Positions 34,892 through 44,124 of a stretch of DNA of 64,000 bases are shown piece after piece. A program made the translations under genes and the position numbers. Position 1 is the first letter of the stretch, and each line of letters opens with the position of its first letter. The stretch comes from JAICJC01 sp963757605. Lineage in GTDB: Bacteria; Actinomycetota; Thermoleophilia; Gaiellales; JAICJC01. The notes beneath the pieces are model-generated. The model searched no databases. It had not been told where the DNA came from and was given only the letters and a program-made list of their open reading frames with translations. The stretch lies in the NCBI GenBank assembly GCA_963757605.1, contig CAVWSF010000005.1:930001-994000 (forward strand). The letters run 5' to 3'.

Positions 34892-35584
34892 ATGGTCCCG
34901 AGCGACTCCCAGCGATCGCGTGTCCGGCTCTCGGTGGCCGCCGCCGTGCTGCTCTGCGCCGCCATGCTGGCGGTGGCGCCGTGGCGGTCGGCCGGCGCCC
35001 AGGCCGAGACGCGGACGCACATGGACATGAACGGCGCCACCACGGCCCACCAGCTCGCGTTCCGAAACTCGATGCGCGTCCTGTGGGAACAGCACGTCGC
35101 CTGGACGCGGCTTGCGATCGTGAGCTTCAACGGCAGCCTGCCCGACCTCGCGGCGACGGAGGCCCGGCTGCTGCGAAACCAGGTCGACATCGGAAACGCC
35201 GTGAAGCCGTTCTACGGCCGAGCCGCCGGCAACCAGCTGACCGGGCTCCTGCGCCGGCACATCCTGATCGCCGTCGACATCCTCGCCGACGTGAAGGGCG
35301 GGCACCAGCAAGCGCTGAACGGCGACCTCAAGCGCTGGTACGCGAACGCGAACCAGATCTCGGCGTTTCTGCACACGGCCAACCCGCACAACTGGCCGCT
35401 CCCGGCGCTGCGCTCGATGATGCACCGCCACCTGAAGCTCACGACCGACGAGGCCGTGGCCGAGCTGAGCGGGAAGTACCCGGCGAGCGTCGCGGCCTAT
35501 GACCGCGTCGAGCGCGAGATCCTCGGCATGGCCGACATGCTGAGCACCGGCATCATCAAGCAGTTCCCGGGCCGCTTCTCGTAG
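34892..35584 (+). CDS. Secreted helical protein of unknown function
   Basis: 230 residues. Signal sequence with helix LSVAAAVLLCAAMLAVAPW and AQA cleavage site. The mature part is all-helical: FRNSMRVLWEQHVAWTRLAI, RLLRNQVDIGNAVKPFYG, LTGLLRRHILIAVDILADVK, AYDRVEREILGMADMLSTGI. The order of W/H/R, D and H residues suggests a four-helix bundle that could bind metal or haem, but no ligand set is proven. Ribosome site GAAGGAG before ATG. Driven by the GTAAGA promoter at 34833, so likely an ECF target. Confidence 0.8.
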   Translation: MVPSDSQRSRVRLSVAAAVLLCAAMLAVAPWRSAGAQAETRTHMDMNGATTAHQLAFRNSMRVLWEQHVAWTRLAIVSFNGSLPDLAATEARLLRNQVDIGNAVKPFYGRAAGNQLTGLLRRHILIAVDILADVKGGHQQALNGDLKRWYANANQISAFLHTANPHNWPLPALRSMMHRHLKLTTDEAVAELSGKYPASVAAYDRVEREILGMADMLSTGIIKQFPGRFS

Positions 35585-36158
35585 GGCGGTAGGTCGCGAT
35601 CATGACCCCGGTCGTGGTCGTCTTGGAGTCGACGAGCGTGAGGGCGGCCTCCGGGCCGCCCTCACGGAAGAGCCGCGCCCCGGTCCCGAGAACGAGCGGA
35701 TGGATCATCAGCACGTGCTCGTCGACGAGGTCATGGCGCATCAGGGTCTGCATGAGCTCGCCGCTTCCCATGATCGTCAGATCGCCGCCGGGCTCCGCCT
35801 TGAGCCCTGCGACGCTTGCGGCGGCGTCGTCCGAGACGAGGACGGAGTTCTGCCACGGGAGCGGCTCGCGGAGCGTCGTCGAGACGACGTACTTCGTGGC
35901 CCGGTCGAGCGCCTCGGTGTACGGGTTCGGCGGCTGCGAGGGCCAAAAGTCCAACATCTGCTGGTAGGTGCGCCGGCCGAAGAGGAGCGCCCTGCCCCTC
36001 CCCATCCGCTCGCCCATCGCGCGACCCATCACCTCGTCGGCCCGGGAAGTCCCCCAGCCGCCGTGGGCGAAGCCGCCGCGCTGATCCTCGTCCGGGCGGC
36101 CCGGTGCCTGCATGACCCCGTCGAGGGTGAGGTGGTTGATGGCGACCAGCCTGCTCAC
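35556..36158 (-). CDS. Dihydrofolate reductase family protein (RibD C-terminal domain)
   Basis: 200 residues. AINHLTLDGVMQAPGRPDED, LLFGRRTYQQMLDFWPSQ, KYVVSTTLREPLPWQNSVLV and LTIMGSGELMQTLMRHDLVDE are typical of the YyaP/RibD_C group of NADPH reductases. Substrate unknown; these are common single-gene enzymes in actinobacteria. GTG start with TACGGA (36170-36165) 6 nt upstream. The 3' end overlaps the convergent secreted-protein gene by 29 bp. Confidence 0.9.
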   Translation of the reverse strand: MSRLVAINHLTLDGVMQAPGRPDEDQRGGFAHGGWGTSRADEVMGRAMGERMGRGRALLFGRRTYQQMLDFWPSQPPNPYTEALDRATKYVVSTTLREPLPWQNSVLVSDDAAASVAGLKAEPGGDLTIMGSGELMQTLMRHDLVDEHVLMIHPLVLGTGARLFREGGPEAALTLVDSKTTTTGVMIATYRPTRSGPGTA

Positions 36159-36193
36159 GCGCGCTCCGTACCCTGTGAGACGATTTCTCCACC

Positions 36194-37447
36194 GTGGCCC
36201 TCGTCTTCAAGGATCCCCGCAAGGCGGAGTACCTGAATGCCGAGGGCGCCGGCCGGCCCCTGCGCAGCCCCATCCCGCCGGAGACGCTGGCCGCGGCCCG
36301 CGCGTACCGCAAGCGGCGCATGGTCGAGCAGGTCGTCGCGCACGACTGCGCGGCGATCCTGCTCTACGACCCGATCTCGATCCGCTACGCCCTCGACGTC
36401 TCGAACATGCAGGTGTGGGCCGGCCACAGCCCGATCCACAGCGCACTGGTGTTCGCCGACGGCCACGCGATCGACTTCGAGTACGCGGCCACCGCCCACC
36501 TGGCCGCCGGCCTCGAGACGGTGGACGAGGTGCGCCCGGCGCTCGCGTGGTTCTACCAGTACTCCGGCGAGCATCTGGCCGAGTGGGTCGAGCGGTGGGC
36601 GGCCGATCTGGTCGCAACGCTGCGCGAGCGAGCGGGCACGGGCGAGCTACGGCTGGCCGTGGACAAGCTCGACCCGCCCGGCGTCGACGCCCTGCGCCGG
36701 CACGGCGTGACGCTCGTGGAGGGCCAGGAGCTGACCGAGCACGCCCGCCTCGTAAAGAGCGCGTCGGAGATCGAGCTCATGCGCTGGACGATCCGGGTGT
36801 GCGAGGCCGGCATGGCGCGCATGTACGAGCAGTCGGTCGCGGGGCTGACCGAGCAGGAGATCTGGGCCGAGCTCCACCACGAGAACATCCGCTCCGGCGG
36901 CGAGTGGATCGAGACCCGGCTGTGCGTGGCCGGCGAGCGCACCAACCCGTGGTACCAGGAGTGCTCTGACCACATCGTGCGAAGCGGCGACATGCTCGCG
37001 TTCGACACCGACATGATCGGCCCGTACGGCTACTGCGCCGACCTCTCCAGGTCGTGGACGATCGACCACGTGCCGATGACCGGCGAGCAGCGGGCGCTCT
37101 ACTCGGCGGCGCTCGAGCAGATCGAGCACAACGTGGCGCTGATCGCGCCGGGGATGGACTTCCGCGAGTACTCCGAGCGGAGCTGGCCGATCCCGGCCCG
37201 CTACCTGGCGGGCCGCTACTCGTGCCTGCTCCACGGCGTCGGCCTCGCGGACGAGTACCCGGGCGTCTACGCGCCCGAGGACGCCTCCGAGTTCGTGGCC
37301 GGGCGCTTCGAGCCGGGCATGGTGCTGTGCGCCGAGAGCCTGATCGCCGAGGCGGAGGGCCGCGAGGCCGTGAAGCTCGAGACCCAGGTGCTCGTCACCG
37401 AGACGGGCGGCGAGCGGCTCGACTCCTTCCCCTGGGAGGACGGCTAG
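36194..37447 (+). CDS. M24-fold metalloprotein resembling DMSP lyase DddP
   Basis: 417 residues: creatinase-type N-terminal domain and pita-bread C-terminal domain. Metal ligands visible: D271/D273 in AFDTDMIG, D283 in CADLSRSW, H347 in LLHGVGLADEYP, E381 in AESLIAEAEG and E396 in LETQVLVT. The FDTD-(x)-CADLSRS and HGVGLxDEYP words are those of DddP rather than of Xaa-Pro peptidases. DddP cleaves dimethylsulfoniopropionate to DMS and acrylate, but many soil relatives are of unknown activity. GTG start; convergent with the CocE-type gene, the two stops sharing CTAG. Confidence 0.7.
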   Translation: MALVFKDPRKAEYLNAEGAGRPLRSPIPPETLAAARAYRKRRMVEQVVAHDCAAILLYDPISIRYALDVSNMQVWAGHSPIHSALVFADGHAIDFEYAATAHLAAGLETVDEVRPALAWFYQYSGEHLAEWVERWAADLVATLRERAGTGELRLAVDKLDPPGVDALRRHGVTLVEGQELTEHARLVKSASEIELMRWTIRVCEAGMARMYEQSVAGLTEQEIWAELHHENIRSGGEWIETRLCVAGERTNPWYQECSDHIVRSGDMLAFDTDMIGPYGYCADLSRSWTIDHVPMTGEQRALYSAALEQIEHNVALIAPGMDFREYSERSWPIPARYLAGRYSCLLHGVGLADEYPGVYAPEDASEFVAGRFEPGMVLCAESLIAEAEGREAVKLETQVLVTETGGERLDSFPWEDG

Positions 37448-39357
37448 GCCAGGCCGCGCGGCGTCTCCGACCGCCACGTCCGCGTGCGCAGCGGCTCGCC
37501 GTCCTCGAAGACGTCGAGGCGCAGGTCGAACCAGAAGCGCTCGGAGTCGCTTCGCAGCTCGACGCGCGCGACCGTCCGGGCGGTGACCTCCGGCCAGGCG
37601 ACCTCGACGTCGGTCGACGACTCCGCGAACGCGCGGGCCGGATCGTGGGGGATGACGCCGGCCCTGACCTCGTCGCGGCGCCGCACCGCCGCACCCTCGA
37701 GGTGCGCTTCGGAGGCCGACTCGACGATCACCCGCGTCTCGCGGCGGTAGACGTCGTGCTCGATCCGCCAGCCGGTGCCCTCGGTGCCGTCGGCCGGGCC
37801 CCCGACGTGGACGAGGTCGGGCGGCTCGGCGACGGGCGTTGGGCCGCCCACGTGCGGAAGGACGAGCCGCGTCCGCGCCAGGTCGACGGTGAGCTCGCAC
37901 GCCGCCGGCGGCGGCCACGCGTCGGGCCAGCCCGAGCCGGCGATCGCAAGCCGGATCCGGTTCCCGGCTGTGAAGACCCACGACGTCGCGTCGAGCTCGA
38001 TCCGGGCCTCGGTGGGCTCGCCCGGGACGAGCGGCTGCGGGTCGGCGTGCGAGCCGCGGTGGGCCAGGTTCAGGATGCCGCGCGTGACGAGTGCCGACGT
38101 GCCGTCCGGGAGCACCTCGCTCAGGCGAACGGCGGCGAACGCCACCTGGTGGGTCGAGCGCAGCACGAGCTCGAGGACAGGGCGGCCGAGGATCTCCAGG
38201 TCGGCGGCGACCGGCCAGTCGTAGACCAGCGAGTGGATCTCGTCGGGGCGCTGGTCGAGGGCCAGCCCGTAGGGCGGGTAGTAGGTGCCCCGGATGTGGC
38301 CCATGACGCCCACGTCGCCGCGCACCGCGAGCGTCGCAGCGGCGTCGGAGGGCGGCTCGAGCACGAGCGGCCGTACGCGCTCGGGCGGCCACTCCGGCTC
38401 GGAGCGCCACTCGCCCACGAATGCGTCGAGGTCGGGCTCGGGCGCCGTCGTGCGGCGGACGAAGAGCACGACCGGGGGCTCGCGGTCGACGCCGTTCTCG
38501 ACGCCGCGCAGCCAGCGGTCGAACCAGCGGATCAGCTCGCGGACATGGTCGATCCGCGGCCCGGGGATCGAGTCGATCGGGTTCATGTGGCTCCACGGGC
38601 CCATCAGGAGCCGCTTGGGCACGTCCAGCCCGTCGAACAGCCTGAGCGCGGCGTTTCTGTACAGGTCGCTCCAGCCGCCGACCACCATCGTCGGGGTGCG
38701 GATCCGCCCGTAGTCGGGCCGGACCGAGCCGTGCCGCCAGTACGGCCCGTCGAGCGGCTCATCGAGCGAGCGGTACCAGGGCACGAGCTCGTCGATGCGG
38801 CTGAGCCAGCGCTCCCGCCAGCCCTCGCCCGCGAGCGCCGGTACCGGCGGGAGCGCGTTCAGCGCCACCATCGAGAGCGGGTAGTTGAGCTCGGCCGCCT
38901 TGCGGATGCCCCCGCCGTAGTGGATGTCGTCGGTGTAGCGGTCGTCGGTCGCATAGAGCGGCACGATCGCCTTGAGCGCCGGCGGCCCGAGCATCGCGGC
39001 GTGGAGGGTCGCGAACCCGGCGTAGGAGCTCCCGAACATCCCGACGGCCCCGGTGCACCACGGCTGCTCCGCGAGCCACGCGATGACGGCGCACAGGTCG
39101 GGGGCCTCGCCGGGCGGGTACTCGTCGAAGGCGACGCCCTCCGACGACCCGGTGCCGCGGGTGTCCACGCGGCACACCGCGTAGCCGCCCTCGTCGCGCA
39201 GGCGACGGTAGTCCTCCGGCCACACCGAGACGTCGTCCTTGCGGTAGGGATAGGCCTCGAGGATCGCCGGCCACGGCCCCGCGGTCTCGGGCAGGTACAG
39301 CGTGGCGGCCAGCCGCACGCCGTCGGCCATGGGGATGAAGACGTTCGACTCGGACAT
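37444..39357 (-). CDS. CocE/NonD family hydrolase (X-Pro dipeptidyl-peptidase S15 type)
   Basis: 637 residues. PMADGVRLAATLYLPE at the N terminus, RVDTRGTGSSEG, nucleophile GMFGSSYAGFATLHAA, catalytic Asp in GGWSDLYRNAALRLFDG and His in LLMGPWSHMNP, then a C-terminal jelly-roll domain ending in the WRSETPRGLA strand. Cleaves ester or amide bonds of small substrates; the family includes cocaine esterase, alpha-amino-acid ester hydrolases and glutaryl acylases. It follows GH114 by 11 bp on the same strand, so it is probably the last gene of the glycosidase operon, where it might remove acyl groups. Confidence 0.88.
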   Translation of the reverse strand: MSESNVFIPMADGVRLAATLYLPETAGPWPAILEAYPYRKDDVSVWPEDYRRLRDEGGYAVCRVDTRGTGSSEGVAFDEYPPGEAPDLCAVIAWLAEQPWCTGAVGMFGSSYAGFATLHAAMLGPPALKAIVPLYATDDRYTDDIHYGGGIRKAAELNYPLSMVALNALPPVPALAGEGWRERWLSRIDELVPWYRSLDEPLDGPYWRHGSVRPDYGRIRTPTMVVGGWSDLYRNAALRLFDGLDVPKRLLMGPWSHMNPIDSIPGPRIDHVRELIRWFDRWLRGVENGVDREPPVVLFVRRTTAPEPDLDAFVGEWRSEPEWPPERVRPLVLEPPSDAAATLAVRGDVGVMGHIRGTYYPPYGLALDQRPDEIHSLVYDWPVAADLEILGRPVLELVLRSTHQVAFAAVRLSEVLPDGTSALVTRGILNLAHRGSHADPQPLVPGEPTEARIELDATSWVFTAGNRIRLAIAGSGWPDAWPPPAACELTVDLARTRLVLPHVGGPTPVAEPPDLVHVGGPADGTEGTGWRIEHDVYRRETRVIVESASEAHLEGAAVRRRDEVRAGVIPHDPARAFAESSTDVEVAWPEVTARTVARVELRSDSERFWFDLRLDVFEDGEPLRTRTWRSETPRGLA

Positions 39358-39368
39358 CTGCCCTCGGG

Positions 39369-41042
39369 TCAGCGGCCGGCCGGGCAGGGCCGGAAGACGC
39401 GCCCGTCCAGGTCGACGTTGAACTTCACCGCCGAGAGCCCGTTCGCAGGCGCGTAGACCGTCTGGCAGTAGGTCGAGAAGCGCCGCTTGGGCGGGCACGG
39501 TTTGTCGGGACCGCACACGAACCCGTCCTCGACGTACTCGGCCTCCCCCACCCACTTGCCCTGCGAGGTGAAGGCGTCGTAGCCGCATGGGTGCGCGCCG
39601 CCGAGGCCGGTGCACGTGAACCCGTACTGCCGGCTCCCGCCCAGCTGGGCGGCGAAGCACTCGTCGAACTGGTAGCACTCCTCGACCACGGCGCCGTCGG
39701 TGTACTGCCGGCCCCACCAGGCGAGCAGGCCCGAGTTCTTCCAGAGGGCCGTCATGCCGCTTCGGTGGATGCGGTTGTCGATGCGGGCGAGCAGGTTCTG
39801 GACGTCGCCCCGCGTGAGCTGGAACCCGGTCGTCCCGGGCGGGTTGAAGCTGTCGATGTCGTCGATCTCGACGGCGTCGAAGCCCTTCCGCGCGCACATC
39901 GCGATCCGGGCGTCGAAGACCTGCATCACCGCGGCCACCCTGCGCATGTCGACCCACCGCTCCTGTGGGAAGCCGAAGTAGACCCGGCCGAGGGCGGCGG
40001 CCGGGAAGCCGTTCGGCGACGGCGTGCCGTCGGGCCGGTAGTCCTCCCAGGCCAGGTCGAGGTAGCAGGCTGCGCGTGGATGCGGCAGCGTGCTCGCCTG
40101 CCACGTCGTGTGGAGCGCGCGCACCTCGGCCCGCGTCGTCAGGAACCCGTCGATGTCGTAGAGGTCGACCGCCCGCACACCGGTGCGCTGGAGCGGCGCG
40201 ACACGGCCGATCTGCCAGTCCCACCGCATCGGGTGGCCGGTGGAGTCCAGGTGCGGCGGCGCCCAGCACGTCCCCTGGCACGCGACCGGCGCAGGGAGCG
40301 GCACGACCCGCCAGGCGAACCGGCGCGTCCTCCGGCCGGCCGAGTTCGAGGCGCGAAGGACGATCCGGTGGGAGCCGAGCCCGAGCGGGCCCGTGGCGAC
40401 GATCTTGCGCCGCGGCACATCCCGCCAGGCGTGGCCGTCGATCCGGTAGCGAAGCCGCGGCCGGCCGTCGGCGGCGTTGAAGTGCGGCGCCGAGACGGTG
40501 AACCGCTCGCTCGTGGACCCCGTGCTCGTGGGCGGCAGGCCGTTAACGAACGCCGTCGCCGGCGCGCGGCCGCTCGGGTAGGCCGCCGCGATCGCCCCGG
40601 CGAGCACGTGGCGGCTGGCGCGCACGACCCGGAACGAGAACGTCGCGGCGTCGGTCTCGACCACCTCCGTCGCGGTCTCGACCAGCTCGAGCCGCCGGCC
40701 GGTGTCGGCGTGGGCGACCGCGTAGTGCGAGGCGGCAAAGGGCGTGGCCGTCGTGCCGCCGCCGGGCCGGCAGCGCCCGCCGGACGGCGAGCAGGCCCGC
40801 CACTCGTAGGCCACCGCGAAGCTCAGGAGCCGGTCGCCCGCGGGGAGATGCCCGGCGTGCCAGCGCAGCCCGCGCGCGTGGACGACGCTCCCGTCGCGCA
40901 GGACCCCGGCGATCCGCGCATGCCCGACGGCGACCGGCGGCCGGATCGCAGGCCGCGCGTGGGCGGCACCGGCGGCCGCCGGCTGCGGCGCCGCGCCGGC
41001 CAGGACGGCGACTGCCGCGACGGCGCCGGCGCGGCGCAGCAT
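39369..41042 (-). CDS. Secreted GH114 family protein (endo-alpha-1,4-polygalactosaminidase-like)
   Basis: 557 residues with signal peptide (AGAVAAVAVLAGAAPQPAAA). The first ~225 mature residues are two beta-sandwich-like domains of unknown type. The GH114 (alpha/beta)8 barrel follows: WDWQIGRVAPLQRTGVRAV, ACYLDLAWEDYRPD, GFDAVEIDDIDSFNPPGTTG (catalytic Asp), LWKNSGLLAWW and VVEECYQFDECFA (Glu). Known members cut alpha-1,4-linked galactosamine polymers and galactosaminogalactan. ATG overlaps the stop of the GH4 gene (TGATG), so the two glycosidases are translated together. Confidence 0.85.
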   Translation of the reverse strand: MLRRAGAVAAVAVLAGAAPQPAAAGAAHARPAIRPPVAVGHARIAGVLRDGSVVHARGLRWHAGHLPAGDRLLSFAVAYEWRACSPSGGRCRPGGGTTATPFAASHYAVAHADTGRRLELVETATEVVETDAATFSFRVVRASRHVLAGAIAAAYPSGRAPATAFVNGLPPTSTGSTSERFTVSAPHFNAADGRPRLRYRIDGHAWRDVPRRKIVATGPLGLGSHRIVLRASNSAGRRTRRFAWRVVPLPAPVACQGTCWAPPHLDSTGHPMRWDWQIGRVAPLQRTGVRAVDLYDIDGFLTTRAEVRALHTTWQASTLPHPRAACYLDLAWEDYRPDGTPSPNGFPAAALGRVYFGFPQERWVDMRRVAAVMQVFDARIAMCARKGFDAVEIDDIDSFNPPGTTGFQLTRGDVQNLLARIDNRIHRSGMTALWKNSGLLAWWGRQYTDGAVVEECYQFDECFAAQLGGSRQYGFTCTGLGGAHPCGYDAFTSQGKWVGEAEYVEDGFVCGPDKPCPPKRRFSTYCQTVYAPANGLSAVKFNVDLDGRVFRPCPAGR

Positions 41043-42331
41043 CACCGGATCCCCTCCGGCAGAGCATCTCCGTGCGCCTCGACCAGTGCGTCGACCATCA
41101 GCTCGATCTGCTCCGGCGAGAGCGTGGCCGACGCGTTGGGGTCGAGGAGCGCGGCGTGGACGACGTGCTCGCGATCGCCCTCAAGCGCGGCCCGCACCGT
41201 CAGCTCGCACACGTTCAGGAAGGTGCGGTTCAGAGCCGCGAGCTGCGGCGGCAGGCTGCCGACGGCCGTCGGCTGGACGCCGTTTCCGTCGACCAGGCAC
41301 GGCACCTCGACGCAGGCGCCCAGGGGCAGGTTCGAGATCAGGCCGTGGTTGGGCACGTTCCCGTAGATGACTCGCGGCTCGCCGGTCGCGATCGAGTGGA
41401 TGATCAGCGAGGCGTACTCCAGGCTGCGCTCGATCTCGAACGAGCCGCCCTCTGCCAGCGTCCGCCGCATGGCCGCGTACTCGCGCAGGTTCTCCTCGCT
41501 GCGGCGGACGTACTCGTCCACCGGCACCCGGAACCGCTCGATCATCTCGTCGCTTCGCATGAACCACGGCAGGTACTCCGCGGAGTGCTCGCTCGACTCG
41601 GTGGGGAAGTAGCCGAGCCGGCGGTACATCTCGACGCGCACCCGCCGCCGCAGCTCCGGGTCGCGCTCGATTGCCTCGTCGAGCAGCGGGTAGAGGTCGC
41701 GGCCCTGGTGGCGGAACTGGAGGATCCAGGCCTGGTGGTTCACACCCGCGCCGAGGTACTCGACCTCCTCGTAGGGCACGCCGACCAGCTCGGCCAGTCC
41801 GCGGGTCGTCCACTGGACCGAGTGGCACAGGCCGACGACCCGCTTGATCGGCGTCCCGGCGTAGACCGACCAGCACAGCATCGCCATGGGGTTCGTGTAG
41901 TTGAGAAGCCAGGCGTCCGGGCAGAGCTCGAACATGTCGCGCGCAATGCCCTGCATCACCGGGATGGTGCGAAGCGCGCGGAAGATGCCGCCGATCCCGA
42001 GCGTGTCGCCGATGGTCTGGCGAAGGCCGAAGCGCTTGGGGACGTCGAAGTCGATCAGGGTGGCCGCGTGGCCGCCGACCTGGATCATGTTGATCACGTG
42101 TTCGCAGCCGGCGAGGGCCGCGCGCCGGTCAAGGTGGGCCTCGATCGTGGCGGGCGCGCCCAGGGCCGACGCCGTCCAGCGGGCCATCGCCTCGGCGGCG
42201 TCCAGTCGCTCCCGGTCGATGTCGTGGAGCGCGATCGTCGCGTCCGTCAGCTCGGGGAACGAGAGCAGGTCGCCGAGCAGGTCCTTCGTGAACTCCACGC
42301 TCCCTGCCCCCACGAACGCGATGCGCGTCAT
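41042..42331 (-). CDS. GH4 family glycosidase (alpha-galactosidase/MelA-like, NAD and metal dependent)
   Basis: 429 residues. N-terminal NAD site FVGAGSVEFTKDLLGDLLSF; metal and redox motif GLCHSVQWTTRGLAE with Cys-His; GAGVNHQAWILQFRHQG supplying the second His. These identify GH4, which cleaves alpha- or beta-glycosides by an oxidation-elimination route in the cytosol. The CHSVQ form is seen in alpha-galactosidases. In this island an alpha-galactoside or alpha-galactosaminide is a reasonable substrate, by inference. Divergent from the aldolase gene over 38 bp. Confidence 0.9.
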   Translation of the reverse strand: MTRIAFVGAGSVEFTKDLLGDLLSFPELTDATIALHDIDRERLDAAEAMARWTASALGAPATIEAHLDRRAALAGCEHVINMIQVGGHAATLIDFDVPKRFGLRQTIGDTLGIGGIFRALRTIPVMQGIARDMFELCPDAWLLNYTNPMAMLCWSVYAGTPIKRVVGLCHSVQWTTRGLAELVGVPYEEVEYLGAGVNHQAWILQFRHQGRDLYPLLDEAIERDPELRRRVRVEMYRRLGYFPTESSEHSAEYLPWFMRSDEMIERFRVPVDEYVRRSEENLREYAAMRRTLAEGGSFEIERSLEYASLIIHSIATGEPRVIYGNVPNHGLISNLPLGACVEVPCLVDGNGVQPTAVGSLPPQLAALNRTFLNVCELTVRAALEGDREHVVHAALLDPNASATLSPEQIELMVDALVEAHGDALPEGIR

Positions 42332-42369
42332 GCGCGAAAGTGTTCCAGATTTGATAGAAACGAGCAAGA
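42332..42369. promoter_or_regulatory. Divergent GH4/aldolase control region with GATAGAAACGAGC site
   Basis: 38-bp AT-rich gap. GATAGAAACGAGC (42353-42365) matches GATAGCAACGCTC (49921-49933) in the SIS/deoR gap at 10 of 13 positions, making it a candidate operator for the DeoR regulator of this island. Confidence 0.5.
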
Positions 42370-43235
42370 ATGTTCACGGTGGCCGAGAGACGCGCGCTCG
42401 ACCAGCTCTCGACGCCAACGGGCCATCTGGGCGTCCTGGCCGCCGATCAGCGCACCAAGCTCGTCGCCGCTCGCACGGCCGCCGGCCTCTCCTCCGACCC
42501 CGAGTCGCTGCGGGAGTTCAAGCTCGATCTGGTCGAGGCGCTGGCGCCACTCGCGCCCGCCGTCCTGCTCGATCCGGAGATCGGCCTGCCGCACGTGCTC
42601 GAGCAGGGCGCGTTCCCGCCCGGACCGGGCTCCTGGTGTCGCTCGAGCGAAGCGGCGCGATCCGCACGCCCGAGGGGCTGCGGGCGGTCGAGCTCCTGCC
42701 GGACCATGGGGCGGCCGGCGTCCGTCGCCTGGGCGGGACGGGCGCGAAGCTGCTCGTGCGCCTGCGGGCCGACAGCGAGGATGCCGACGGGCCGAACGCC
42801 GAGGTCATCCGAGCCGTCGCCGCCGATTGCGCGACTGCCGATCTGGCGCTCGTGGTCGAGGTGCTGACCTACCGCCTGGACGACGAGGCCGAGGACGCGT
42901 TCGCCGGCCGCCGGGGCGACCTGATCCGGGAGGGCGCGCTCCTCGCCGAGGCGGCCGGGGCCCGCTACCTCAAGCTCGAGTACCCGGGCGGCGAGGCCGC
43001 CTGCGCCGCGATCACCGATGCCCTGGCGGCGCCGTGGGCGCTGCTCTCGGCCGGCGTCGACCACGAGACGTTCGTGGGCCAGCTCCGCGCGGCGCTGGCC
43101 GGCGGGGCGTCCGGGTTCATCGCCGGCCGGTCGGTGTGGAAGGAGGGGGTCGCGATGGACCGGGCCGCCCGCACGGAGTTCCTGCGCGGCGAGGCCCGCC
43201 GCCGGCTCGAGCAGCTCCTCTCAGTGGTGGGATAG
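42370..43235 (+). CDS. lacD: LacD-type tagatose-1,6-bisphosphate aldolase (one frameshift)
   Basis: About 288 residues, class I. LGVLAADQRTKLVAA, APAVLLDPEIGLPHVLEQGA, LALVVEVLTYRLDDEAED, YLKLEYPGGEAACAAI (Schiff-base Lys) and LLSAGVDHETFVGQLRAALA match LacD. Frame changes from 1 to 3 near 42618; one G in CCCGCCCGG restores it. Splits tagatose-1,6-bisphosphate (or fructose-1,6-bisphosphate) into dihydroxyacetone phosphate and glyceraldehyde-3-phosphate. Leads a plus-strand operon with two PfkB kinases. If the shift is real the pathway would lose its last step, which makes a consensus error more likely. Confidence 0.85.
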
Positions 43236-43245
43236 ACCTCGCGTC

Positions 43246-44124
43246 ATGGCCGACCTGATCTCGCTCGGCGACTGCAACCCGGACCTCGTCCTCACCGGCA
43301 GCGACCTCGTGCCGGCGTTCGGCCAGCGCGAGCAGCTCGTCGACCGGGCCGTGCTCACGATCGGCGGATCCGCAGCCATCACCGCGTGCGGCGCGGCGCG
43401 GCTGGGGCTCGAGACGGCGCTCGTCGCCGCGGTCGGACGCGACGCGCACGGCGACTTCATGCTCGACGCGGTCGCGGCCCGCGGGATCGACGTCGCGGGC
43501 GTGCGGCGCGTCGATGCGCCCACCGGCCTCACGGTCGTGCTCTCGCGCGGCGACGACCGCGGCATCCTCACCTCGAAGGGGGCGATGGCGGTGCTCTCCG
43601 CCGCCGACGTCGACCCCGCCGTCCTCAGCCGCGCCCGGCACCTGCACATCGCCTCCTACTTCCTGCTCGACGGCCTACGACCCGGGCTCCCGGCGCTCGT
43701 CGCCGCCGCCCGCGCGGCCGGCGTCACGGTCTCGCTCGACCCGCAGGACGACCCGGCCGGCGAGTGGCGTGCCGGGCTGCCCGAGCTTCTCTCCCACCTC
43801 GACGTGCTGTTCGTGAACGAGCACGAGAGCGCCGCACTCGACACCTCGGTCTGCCCGCTCGTGGTCGTGAAGCGGGGTGCCGAGGGCGCCGCCGCGCGCA
43901 CCACGGATGGGGAGGTGCGCCACCCGGGCGTGCGCGTCGAGGCGCTCGACGCCACCGGGGCGGGCGACAGCTTCGACGCCGGCTTCCTGGCCGCCTGGCT
44001 TCGCGGCGCGACGGTCGAGGACGCACTCGCGCTGGCGTGCGCCTGCGGCGCGCTCTCGACCCGCGCGCTCGGCGGCACGGACGCCCAGCCGACCCGCACC
44101 GAGGCCGAGGAGGCGCTGCGGTGA
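43246..44124 (+). CDS. PfkB family carbohydrate kinase
   Basis: 292 residues. GGSAAITACGAARLGLETALVAAVGRD at the N-terminal sugar site, SLDPQDDPAGEW, and the PfkB signature DATGAGDSFDAGFLAAWLRG with catalytic Asp. Shows the ribokinase/KDG-kinase style rather than the LacC style of the next gene, so it probably phosphorylates a different sugar, for example the incoming amino sugar or a ketose. Between lacD and the LacC-like gene, with 4-bp overlap (GTGA) to the latter. Confidence 0.9.
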   Translation: MADLISLGDCNPDLVLTGSDLVPAFGQREQLVDRAVLTIGGSAAITACGAARLGLETALVAAVGRDAHGDFMLDAVAARGIDVAGVRRVDAPTGLTVVLSRGDDRGILTSKGAMAVLSAADVDPAVLSRARHLHIASYFLLDGLRPGLPALVAAARAAGVTVSLDPQDDPAGEWRAGLPELLSHLDVLFVNEHESAALDTSVCPLVVVKRGAEGAAARTTDGEVRHPGVRVEALDATGAGDSFDAGFLAAWLRGATVEDALALACACGALSTRALGGTDAQPTRTEAEEALR

